Below, piece after piece: positions 1 through 5,148 of a stretch of 5,475 nt of DNA; position 1 is the first letter of the stretch, and each line of letters starts with the position of its first letter. The notes under the pieces are model-generated. The model had not been told where the DNA came from. It made no database searches and saw only the letters and a list, made by a program, of their open reading frames with translations. The DNA lies in contig WLGP01000070.1 of NCBI GenBank assembly GCA_009703165.1, positions 1 through 5,475 of the forward strand, in the 5' to 3' direction. The translations under genes and the position numbers were made by a program. This stretch comes from Actinomycetota bacterium (GTDB lineage Bacteria; Actinomycetota; Actinomycetes; Nanopelagicales; Nanopelagicaceae).

Positions 1-197
1 TCCAATATGCAATCGGTGCAAATTCAACCTTCTCAGTCACCGCAGTCTTCACCGGAATGATGGGCACACACATGCTTATCGGAATCGGCGAAGCGGTCAT
101 CACAGCCTTCTCAGTAACTGCAGTGATGGCAAGTCGTCCAGATCTTGTCTATGGCTACCGTGGCGCTAAGGCTCAATTAGAGATTCGAAAGGCATAA
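1..197 (+). CDS. cbiM: CbiM, substrate-binding S-component of ECF cobalt/nickel transporter (3' end only)
   Basis: The last 64 codons of a membrane protein are present, in frame from base 3 and ending at TAA 195-197; the start lies outside the window. The visible part reads through a hydrophobic helix with the signature GTHMLIGIGEAVIT. This matches the conserved C-terminal G-x-H-x-LIGIGEA-x-IT motif of CbiM/NikM S-components, which bind Co2+ or Ni2+ in the cytoplasmic membrane. A second hydrophobic stretch and a short basic tail (ending EIRKA) follow. The next gene starts one base after this stop, so the two are translationally coupled, and cbiQ and cbiO follow on the same strand. Cobalt is the usual substrate for the M-N-Q-O arrangement, but nickel cannot be excluded without the N-terminal metal-binding region. 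Any upstream cobalamin riboswitch would lie outside the window. Confidence 0.9.
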   Translation, partial: QYAIGANSTFSVTAVFTGMMGTHMLIGIGEAVITAFSVTAVMASRPDLVYGYRGAKAQLEIRKA

Positions 198-198
198 C

Positions 199-498
199 GT
201 GAAGAATCCATTAATCGCTGTTGGTTTCGCAGTCTCGCTAGCTATTGCAGGTGGACTTTCATACTATGCATCATCACACCCTGATGGTTTTGAAAAATCA
301 GCTGGTGAGATTGGTTTCCTTGATACCGCTAAAGAGAGCCCTCTGAAAGATAGCCCCCTTGCTGAATACGGTGTCGCCGGTGTTGAGAACGAACGTATCT
401 CAGGTGGTTTAGCTGGCGTCATTGGCGTTGCATCAACTGCTGCAATCTCATTTGGCATCTTCTACGGCCTACGACGATTTAATAAGAGTAAGCCATAA
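199..498 (+). CDS. PDGLE-domain small membrane protein, CbiN-like component of cobalt ECF transporter
   Basis: This 99-residue protein has two predicted membrane helices (about residues 4-24 and 69-91) around a hydrophilic loop. Just after the first helix the loop carries HPDGFEKSAGEIGF, a good match to the PDGLE domain (PDGLE-x-x-A). That domain occurs either as a separate small protein or fused to the CbiM C-terminus. The two-helix topology with an external loop resembles CbiN, which in cobalt transporters assists loading of metal into CbiM. The start is GTG at 199, one base after the cbiM stop, with AAAGG at 188-192 at good Shine-Dalgarno spacing. The C-terminus is basic (RRFNKSKP), as expected for a cytoplasmic end. 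By position it is the N-equivalent of the cbiM-N-Q-O operon. The sequence supports PDGLE rather than classical CbiN. Confidence 0.88.
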   Translation: MKNPLIAVGFAVSLAIAGGLSYYASSHPDGFEKSAGEIGFLDTAKESPLKDSPLAEYGVAGVENERISGGLAGVIGVASTAAISFGIFYGLRRFNKSKP

Positions 499-536
499 AG
501 ACAGAGACAGAGCACCGACACCATCATGGCCATGAT

Positions 537-1289
537 GTGGGTGAGCGCCTCTACCTCCATCGCCATTCGATAGTTCACCGTCTGCCCGCACATGTAAAAA
601 TCATTGCTGTACTTGCATTTATCGTCGTCTCAGTTGCTACTCCAATCACGCGCTGGCAGGCCTTTGTCGCCTACTTTGCAGCGATTTTTGCCGTCTCACT
701 CATTGCCAAGATTCCAACGCTGACGTTGCTTACTCGTTCGTTGATTGAAATTCCATTTATCTTCTTTGCAATCCTTATGCCATTTTTTGGAACCGGCGAA
801 CGCTTTGAAGTAGGTCCGCTCAATCTCTACCGCGAGAGTCTGCTTGCTGCAGCCGGAATCGTGGTCAAGGGAACACTCGGTGTCTTAAGCGCTGTCGTAC
901 TTTCTACAAGTACAACGGCGCGCGAATTATTACGCGGCCTTGAAAAGATCCGCCTTCCAAAGTTGATGGTGCAGATCGCCGCCTTTATGTTGCGCTATGT
1001 AAATGTGATCAACGATGAGATGGAGCGGATGAAAGTTGCCCGAGAATCTCGCGGCTTTATCGCAACCGGCATCAAAGATTGGAAAGTCATCGCAACTGCA
1101 GCATCTGCTCTCTTTATCCGTTCCTATGAACGCGGTGAACGAGTCCACCTTGCGATGCTCTCTCGCGGTTACAGCGGTGTTCTCCCCCACGACCAGAGCG
1201 AGGGAGCACCTCTTCGCACCTGGCTACAAGGTCTTGCACTTCCACTCTTTGCACTGACTATTCTTCTGGCTACAACGGCGATTGGATAA
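537..1289 (+). CDS. cbiQ: CbiQ, transmembrane T-component of ECF cobalt/nickel transporter (start uncertain)
   Basis: CbiQ is the membrane coupling protein linking the CbiM S-component to the CbiO ATPase. Read from GTG 537 it has 250 residues. It opens with ERLYLHRHSIVHRLPAHVK, matching the typical CbiQ N-terminus (x-LY-x-H-x-S-x-VH-x-LP-x-x-K). Hydrophobic segments lie at about 21-57, 63-84, 103-124 and 232-248. The two Ala-Arg-Gly type coupling motifs that contact the ATPase are visible as VARESRG (167-173) and AMLSRG (206-211). The GTG has no recognisable Shine-Dalgarno sequence. The open frame continues upstream to the stop at 489-491 and encodes EHRHHHGHD immediately before the GTG, which looks like a genuine metal-transporter N-terminus. 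No ATG, GTG or TTG exists in that extension, only an ATA at 495 overlapping the preceding stop. The true start may therefore be 495 or 537. cbiO follows after 3 nt. Confidence 0.93.
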   Translation: MGERLYLHRHSIVHRLPAHVKIIAVLAFIVVSVATPITRWQAFVAYFAAIFAVSLIAKIPTLTLLTRSLIEIPFIFFAILMPFFGTGERFEVGPLNLYRESLLAAAGIVVKGTLGVLSAVVLSTSTTARELLRGLEKIRLPKLMVQIAAFMLRYVNVINDEMERMKVARESRGFIATGIKDWKVIATAASALFIRSYERGERVHLAMLSRGYSGVLPHDQSEGAPLRTWLQGLALPLFALTILLATTAIG

Positions 1290-1292
1290 GAG

Positions 1293-2036
1293 ATGACACA
1301 GCCACCAAGTTTGCAGATCAAGGAACTTGCCTTTGCCTATCCCGATGGAAACCAGGCGCTCTTCGGCGTTAACTTAACTATCGAGCGCGGTGAACGCGTT
1401 GCCTTACTCGGTCCAAACGGTGCCGGTAAGACAACTCTTGTTATGCATATGAACGGTATCCACCCTGCAGAACATGGCAGCGTCGCAGTTGCCGGTGAAG
1501 TTATCGATACAACAGATAAAGATCTCTTGCGTCGCATCCGCGGCAAGGTCGGCGTTGTCTTTCAAGACCCTGATGATCAGCTCTTTATGCCTACAGTTGG
1601 TGAAGATATCGCCTTTGGCCCATACAACATGGGCCTTCGCGGGGCAGAGCTCGATGCGGCAGTCGATGAAGCGCTGGCTTTAGTGCATATGTCTGAATTT
1701 AAAGAGCGCCCTCCACATCACCTATCTTTTGGTCAGCGACGTCGCGTTGCAGTTGCAACAGTTCTTGCGATGAAGCCAGAGATCCTTGTTCTCGATGAGC
1801 CATCATCGAATCTGGATCCAGCAGGGCGCCGCGAACTTGCAGAGATCTTGCGATCACTCGACGTCACCATCGTGATGGTCACCCATGACTTGCCGTATGC
1901 ATTTGAGTTATGTCAGCGCTCTGTCATCTTAAGTGGCGGTGTAATCGTTGCCGATGGTTCAACGGGAGATATCTTGCGCGATGCCGATCTCTTAGCAAAG
2001 CACCGACTTGAGTTACCTGTCGGATTTAGCCTTTAA
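1293..2036 (+). CDS. cbiO: CbiO, ATP-binding component of ECF cobalt/nickel transporter
   Basis: This 247-residue cytoplasmic ABC ATPase powers the transporter. All canonical elements are intact: aromatic A-loop Y16, Walker A GPNGAGKTT (40-48), Q-loop in VVFQDPDDQLF (Q91), ABC signature LSFGQRRR (144-151), Walker B ILVLDEP (164-170, catalytic E169), D-loop SSNLD (171-175) and H-loop H198. LSFGQ instead of LSGGQ, and the QDPDDQLF sequence, are characteristic of CbiO/EcfA-type ATPases. Length is slightly short of the usual 270-280 residues, mostly at the C-terminus. The ATG lies 3 nt after the cbiQ stop, so co-translation is likely. The TAA overlaps the stop codon of the convergent regulator gene by 4 nt (2033-2036), leaving no room for a separate terminator. 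It has the usual ATPase for Q and M partners, and no second ATPase is visible. Confidence 0.96.
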   Translation: MTQPPSLQIKELAFAYPDGNQALFGVNLTIERGERVALLGPNGAGKTTLVMHMNGIHPAEHGSVAVAGEVIDTTDKDLLRRIRGKVGVVFQDPDDQLFMPTVGEDIAFGPYNMGLRGAELDAAVDEALALVHMSEFKERPPHHLSFGQRRRVAVATVLAMKPEILVLDEPSSNLDPAGRRELAEILRSLDVTIVMVTHDLPYAFELCQRSVILSGGVIVADGSTGDILRDADLLAKHRLELPVGFSL

Positions 2037-2707
2037 ATTAGGGAGAGGCTTAAAGCTTTCTTAGCTGCCTCTTTACGATCGCTTACTGAGAGCGCCTGAT
2101 AGATACGCATCGTCTCATGGCGGATTGTGCTGACGCTAAAGCCAAGTTCATTCGCCAACTCGTGATTAGTCTTTCCCTCAACCATTCCACGCAGGATCGA
2201 AATCTGTCGTGGTGTCAGTTGATCTGAGGAAGTATCTCCCCGATCTTGAAGGACGCGGCTGGCTGAACCGCTTGGTTGATGTAGTAACGATAGATAGAGA
2301 CCAAGTGCCACGGCGTAATTACGTGCAATCTCTTCGACATGTGCAGTATCGGCAACTGTCTCTGAGAAACGAATAACGAGATAGCCATGGATTGCACCGC
2401 GTTCGCGAAGTTGAATCATCAACATGTTTTTCTCTGGATTCCACGGCTCGGCATTCTTACCAAGAGCGATCAATGCTTCATCGTTATCCCAAGCACGCCA
2501 GACCTCGCTTGGAAATGTCTGCTTAGCTTTGCCGGCATCAAATCCATATTCACCTAAGAACTCAAGAGAGTCGTTCTCGTGAAGACGGCCGATTCGCGCA
2601 CAGCAGGCGCCCAGCGGGGCCATGTACTCCATGACCAGGGCGCGCGTGATCTCATCGCTGGTTGGGTGATAACTCAACCAATCGATAAAGGTGCGAATGT
2701 CGTGCAT
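2033..2707 (-). CDS. GAF-like / LuxR-type HTH transcriptional regulator
   Basis: This is a 224-residue DNA-binding regulator of the LuxR/NarL HTH class. The C-terminal part (about 164-220, counting from the ATG) reads LTPRQISILRGMVEGKTNHE, continues through ANELGFSVSTIRHETMRIYQ, and ends near VSDRKEAAKKA. It contains the LTPRQ entry, the E-G-K-T-N-x-E-L-A helix and the S-V-S-T-I-R-x recognition helix typical of this fold. The N-terminal 150 residues resemble a GAF sensor (for example SLEFLGEYGFDAG and the strand GYLVIRFSE). No receiver-domain Asp or autoinducer-domain motif is evident, so the signal is unknown. I place the start at ATG 2707 because GAGGTGG (2713-2719) sits 5 nt upstream as a strong ribosome binding site. 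A GTG at 2716, nine bases upstream, would lie inside that site. The gene follows sua5 and tRNA-Lys on the same strand across an inverted-repeat-rich spacer. Its targets cannot be told from the sequence. Confidence 0.88.
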   Translation of the reverse strand: MHDIRTFIDWLSYHPTSDEITRALVMEYMAPLGACCARIGRLHENDSLEFLGEYGFDAGKAKQTFPSEVWRAWDNDEALIALGKNAEPWNPEKNMLMIQLRERGAIHGYLVIRFSETVADTAHVEEIARNYAVALGLYLSLLHQPSGSASRVLQDRGDTSSDQLTPRQISILRGMVEGKTNHELANELGFSVSTIRHETMRIYQALSVSDRKEAAKKALSLSLI

Positions 2708-2712
2708 TAGAG

Positions 2713-2719
2713 CCACCTC
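2713..2719 (-). promoter_or_regulatory. Ribosome binding site deciding the regulator start
   Basis: On the minus strand this reads GAGGTGG, 5 nt before ATG 2707. It is near-perfect complementarity to the 16S 3' end and the strongest Shine-Dalgarno in the window. It rules against the slightly longer reading from GTG 2716, whose start codon would be part of this element. Confidence 0.8.
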
Positions 2720-2785
2720 GATTAATAGACCGTCGAGAGAGTCACCGTGAAATGGTCACCGATTTATGCGGGGGTACCCTGAGAT

Positions 2786-2808
2786 GACCAGTCAGATCTC
2801 GACTGGTC
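2786..2808. repeat. Perfect inverted repeat, 8-nt arms with 7-nt spacer
   Basis: The left arm GACCAGTC (2786-2793) is the exact reverse complement of the right arm GACTGGTC (2801-2808), with AGATCTC between. Either strand could fold into a hairpin, but no T-run follows on either side, so a standard intrinsic terminator is unlikely. Dimeric regulator binding or an RNA structure between the tRNA and the regulator gene is more plausible. Confidence 0.7.
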
Positions 2809-2856
2809 TAGGGATGGTCAGATCAAGGCGGCACAGTAACCCACTCAAGGCAAAAG

Positions 2857-2929
2857 TGGGCCCTGTCGGGCTCGAACCGACGACCCACGGATTAAAAGTC
2901 CGTTGCTCTACCGACTGAGCTAAAGGCCC
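2857..2929 (-). tRNA. tRNA-Lys (anticodon TTT)
   Basis: The minus strand folds into a complete 73-nt cloverleaf. The acceptor stem GGGCCTT pairs with AGGGCCC (one T-G pair). The D-arm is GCTC/GAGC with loop AGTCGGTA, and the anticodon stem is ACGGA/TCCGT. The 7-nt loop CTTTTAA gives anticodon TTT at 2896-2894 with A37, and the T-arm is GTCGG-TTCGAGC-CCGAC. The discriminator base is A (2857), as expected for lysine. CCA is not encoded. It reads both Lys codons (AAA, and AAG by wobble). A37 after U36 makes it a canonical t6A substrate, and the gene just upstream on the same strand makes the t6A precursor. A 45-nt gap separates it from the sua5 stop. Confidence 0.97.
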
Positions 2930-2951
2930 CACTGCAACTAAATGCTCGCAA

Positions 2952-2957
2952 ATTCTA
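2952..2957 (-). promoter_or_regulatory. Candidate -10 box for tRNA-Lys
   Basis: On the minus strand TAGAAT matches TATAAT at 5 of 6 positions and the actinobacterial TANNNT pattern. Its spacing would start transcription near 2945, about 16 nt before the mature tRNA 5' end. No convincing -35 box is seen. The box lies within the first of two TTCTAGCG repeats. Readthrough from sua5 is an alternative source of the transcript. Confidence 0.4.
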
Positions 2958-2980
2958 GCGGAGATTTACCGGTTCTAGCG
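2953..2980. repeat. Pair of 8-bp direct repeats upstream of tRNA-Lys
   Basis: TTCTAGCG occurs at 2953-2960 and again at 2973-2980, start to start 20 bp, about two helical turns. The distal copy overlaps the sua5 stop codon (TAG on the minus strand at 2977-2975) and the proximal copy overlaps the candidate tRNA -10 box. It may be a paired protein-binding site or chance. Confidence 0.4.
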
Positions 2981-3940
2981 CCCTCGAGATGCGCGTAAGA
3001 GGCGGTCGCGGATAGCGATGGCAAGACCTTCTCCGCTTGGTGGGATGACGCAGATTGTTGAAAGTCCTTGGGAATCACCATCGCGAAGTGCTGCATACAA
3101 GGTGCGTGCATACTCTTCGATAGATGTTGGTGACGCCAAACGAAAAACTCCATCAGGTGTTGCAATATCTTTCATCGCGATAAAGCCTTCACCGCTCTTT
3201 GGTTTCTGGCTGAGAACTACTGTTGCTTGAGGTGAGTAATGATTTTCAAGTGAACCACTGACACGAATCCTTGATTGCGCATCGGTCACTTTAAGGCCTG
3301 TTACTTCTTCGATCATCTCTTGAGTAATCGCACCAGGTCGCAAGATATGTGGGGTATTGGTTGTGCAATCGATGATGGTGGATTCAACACCGACTGTTGA
3401 TGGACCGCCGTCAAGGATTGCATCGTCAGGGCCTAAGTAATTGCTGAGTTCTTCACGGACAGCATCGGCTGTCGTCGGTGAGACATGTCCAAAACGGTTT
3501 GCGCTAGGTGCGGCAATTCCTTCAACACCGATTTTCTTTGCAGAATCTAGAAGAGCTAATGCAACAACATGATCTGGAACGCGAAGTCCAACGGTTGTCT
3601 GTCCCCCGGTGATGAAGTCTCCTGCAACATCTGAACGCTCAAGAATCAATGTCATTGGTCCTGGCCAGAAATTGCGAGCAAGATCGATTGCATATGCAGG
3701 GATCTCATCTGCCCAGTATCCGATTCCATTCATCGATCCGATGTGGACGATCAATGGGTGATCGGCAGGACGTCCCTTAGCGCGATAGATCTTTGCTACA
3801 GCTTCAGGATTGGATGCATCTGCGCCAAGGCCATAGACGGTCTCGGTAGGAAAGGCCACGAGGTTGCCTGCTAATAGAGAGGTAGCGGCGTTACTCATCG
3901 CATCTGCTGTGCAGCGGGATACGAATTGGCTATCGCTCAT
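2975..3940 (-). CDS. Sua5/YrdC/TsaC family L-threonylcarbamoyladenylate synthase
   Basis: The enzyme makes threonylcarbamoyl-AMP from threonine, bicarbonate and ATP, the first step of t6A37 formation on ANN-decoding tRNAs; the TsaD complex then transfers the group. Read from ATG 3940 it has 321 residues, the length of two-domain Sua5 rather than the shorter YrdC/TsaC. The YrdC domain (about 10-210) shows VAFPTETVYGLGADA (28-42), the substrate-binding IYRAKGRPADHPL (51-63), WPGPMTLIL (92-100), VGLRVPDH (117-124), APSAN (144-148) and the ILRPGAIT end (199-206). The linker GSLENHYSPQA (229-239) matches the Sua5 G-x-x-x-x-HY-x-P motif, which in Sua5 closes over the active site. A C-terminal Sua5 domain of about 80 residues follows. 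An in-frame ATG 51 nt further upstream would overlap the divergent glycosyltransferase, so ATG 3940 with its -10 box is preferred. No Shine-Dalgarno is evident. Confidence 0.94.
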   Translation of the reverse strand: MSDSQFVSRCTADAMSNAATSLLAGNLVAFPTETVYGLGADASNPEAVAKIYRAKGRPADHPLIVHIGSMNGIGYWADEIPAYAIDLARNFWPGPMTLILERSDVAGDFITGGQTTVGLRVPDHVVALALLDSAKKIGVEGIAAPSANRFGHVSPTTADAVREELSNYLGPDDAILDGGPSTVGVESTIIDCTTNTPHILRPGAITQEMIEEVTGLKVTDAQSRIRVSGSLENHYSPQATVVLSQKPKSGEGFIAMKDIATPDGVFRLASPTSIEEYARTLYAALRDGDSQGLSTICVIPPSGEGLAIAIRDRLLRASRGR

Positions 3941-3947
3941 GTGCGCA

Positions 3948-3953
3948 ATTATC
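3948..3953 (-). promoter_or_regulatory. -10 box implying a leaderless sua5 transcript
   Basis: On the minus strand GATAAT matches TATAAT at 5 of 6 positions. It ends 7 nt before ATG 3940, so transcription would begin at or next to the A of the start codon. This is the arrangement known for leaderless mRNAs in Actinobacteria and agrees with the lack of a Shine-Dalgarno sequence. Confidence 0.6.
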
Positions 3954-3979
3954 CCGCCTTTTTGCGAGAAGATAACCAC

Positions 3980-5119
3980 ATGGCAAAGCAACCAGTGAGG
4001 GTCGTGCAGATCATTGCGCGCATGAATGTGGGAGGCCCGGCAGTCATCGTGGCTGACCTCATGCGCTCACTGGATAAAGGTGCGATCGAACAGACTTTGA
4101 TCACTGGCTATTGCGATTCAAATGAAGCGGATTACTTAGAGACAGTCGCGACAGATATCAAGGCAACGCGTATTGCTGGCCTTGGTCGATCTGTCTCGCT
4201 GGGCGCAGATGTGCGGGCCTTCTTTGCGCTGGCTGGAATGTTGCGAGAGCTTCGTCCAGATATTGTCCATACGCATACAGCGAAAGCTGGAGTGTTGGGT
4301 CGTCTGGCATCGATGTTGGCCGGGCGCAAAGTTATTCGTGTACATACCTTCCATGGCCATCTGCTTCATGGATATTTCAGCGGGTGGAAGGTGCGCCTTG
4401 TTATCGCGATTGAAAAGTTCTTAGCAAAGCGCACAGATGTCTTGATCGCAGTTGGCATCAAGGTCAAAGATGATTTATTGGCAGTGGGTATCGGTAAGGC
4501 CGATCAATACAAGGTCTTCTATCCAGGGCTTAGAGAGCCAGCTGACTTTGCAAAGGCAAAGGTCCGTGCAAGTTTTGGCATGGAAGACGGTCTTTCCTAT
4601 ATCGCATTTGTTGGTCGTCTCACCCAGATTAAGAGACCAGATCGATTGTTAGATGTTGCAGGCGAATTGAAGTCCCGTGGATTAAAGACGAAAATCATTG
4701 TGGCTGGTGAGGGCGAACTCTTTGCCTCTTCAAAAGAGCGTGCAGCGAAAGAGAATCTACCGATTGAGTTCTTGGGGTGGCGCAAAGATATTTCAGAGCT
4801 CTTTGCTGCAAGTGATATCGCGCTATTAACTAGCGATAACGAGGGTATTCCGCTGACCTTGATCCAGGCAGCCCAGGCGGGCTTGCCGATTGTTGCTACA
4901 GAGGTGGGTTCAATCAGCGACATTGTGATCCACGAAGGTAACGGATACCTCACCGATACCTCACCTGCTGCGTTGGCAGATGCGCTGGAAAAATTGATCA
5001 TCGACCCAGTTCTGCGCCAGATCATGGGTGAGGCCGGGCGAGATAGGTCACATCGATATTTCTCATTAGCAAAAATGTCGGCAGATCACACAGAGTTGTA
5101 TCAGCACCTGCACAGATAA
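3980..5119 (+). CDS. GT4-type glycosyltransferase (GT-B fold)
   Basis: Read from ATG 3980 this is a 379-residue cytoplasmic or peripheral-membrane enzyme, a normal length for family GT4. The N-terminal acceptor domain starts VRVVQIIARMNVGGPAVIV (6-24), with the glycine-rich GGP loop. It continues through PDIVHTHTAKAGVLGR (93-108) and VHTFHGH (121-127). The C-terminal donor domain begins near 205 with IAFVGRLTQIKRPDRLL (208-224), where R213 and K218 occupy the usual phosphate-binding positions, followed by VAGEGE (241-246), FLGWRKDI (264-271) and SDNEGIPLTLIQAAQAGLP (285-303). The last segment normally holds the EX7E pair, but here the second glutamate is Q296 (CAG, 4865-4867), while E288 is intact. 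Likely roles are in glycolipid, capsule or cell-wall polysaccharide assembly, and the sugar specificity cannot be read. The frame stays open upstream to a TTG at 3926, which would overlap sua5. ATG 3980, preceded by purine-rich GAGAAG (3966-3971), is preferred. Confidence 0.88.
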   Translation: MAKQPVRVVQIIARMNVGGPAVIVADLMRSLDKGAIEQTLITGYCDSNEADYLETVATDIKATRIAGLGRSVSLGADVRAFFALAGMLRELRPDIVHTHTAKAGVLGRLASMLAGRKVIRVHTFHGHLLHGYFSGWKVRLVIAIEKFLAKRTDVLIAVGIKVKDDLLAVGIGKADQYKVFYPGLREPADFAKAKVRASFGMEDGLSYIAFVGRLTQIKRPDRLLDVAGELKSRGLKTKIIVAGEGELFASSKERAAKENLPIEFLGWRKDISELFAASDIALLTSDNEGIPLTLIQAAQAGLPIVATEVGSISDIVIHEGNGYLTDTSPAALADALEKLIIDPVLRQIMGEAGRDRSHRYFSLAKMSADHTELYQHLHR

Positions 5120-5136
5120 TCGTTATAAAGAAGTGC

Positions 5137-5142
5137 GATACT
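5137..5142 (+). promoter_or_regulatory. Candidate -10 box for the SIMPL gene, near-leaderless
   Basis: GATACT matches TATAAT at 4 of 6 positions, including the key A and final T. It ends 6 nt before ATG 5149, a leaderless spacing like that of sua5. No Shine-Dalgarno precedes this ATG. TATAAA at 5125-5130 is an alternative -10 that would give a leader of about 11 nt. Confidence 0.4.
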
Positions 5143-5148
5143 TGCACC

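Larger units (their letters stand above)
2708..2856. other. 149-nt spacer with clustered inverted repeats, possible operator region
   Basis: No gene is visible here. Several symmetric elements are packed together: TCAC-C-GTGA (2742-2750), GGT-C-ACC (2754-2760), GGGTACCC (2772-2779) and the perfect 8+8 dyad at 2786-2808. TGGTCA or its complement TGACCA occurs at 2753-2758, 2785-2790 and 2815-2820. GTCACCG is repeated at 2741-2747 and 2755-2761, and GTCAGATC at 2791-2798 and 2817-2824. It is the only long spacer in the window and lies just upstream of the regulator on the minus strand. Autoregulatory operator sites or a structured leader are plausible inferences. I could not find a confident -35/-10 pair for the regulator in it. 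Confidence 0.45.

Noticed and set aside
480..540. Programmed -1 frameshift fusing the PDGLE protein to CbiQ
   Set aside because: The frames would join after a -1 shift near the 496-498 stop, but there is no slippery heptamer or evident downstream structure, and separate CbiN-like and CbiQ proteins are the family norm.
526..573. ATG codons at 526, 532 and 535 as the cbiQ start
   Set aside because: They are in another frame, which stops at TAG 571-573 after 15 codons and cannot give CbiQ without a sequence error.
2707..2716. GTG 2716 as the regulator start
   Set aside because: The GTG lies within the strong GAGGTGG ribosome binding site serving ATG 2707.
2786..2808. Intrinsic terminator for tRNA-Lys
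   Set aside because: The hairpin is followed by no T-run on either strand and lies about 50 nt past the tRNA 3' end.
2857..2929. Integration site (att) at tRNA-Lys
   Set aside because: No integrase, no phage-like gene and no partial repeat of the tRNA 3' end is seen nearby.
3941..3991. 17-residue N-terminal extension of Sua5 from ATG 3991
   Set aside because: It overlaps the glycosyltransferase start, contains the sua5 -10 box, and adds residues upstream of where the conserved domain begins.
4597..5025. 142-codon open frame antisense to the glycosyltransferase
   Set aside because: It lies entirely within a well-supported gene on the other strand, has no recognisable domain and no ribosome binding evidence. 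Its low-complexity Ser/Ala-rich composition is typical of an antisense shadow.
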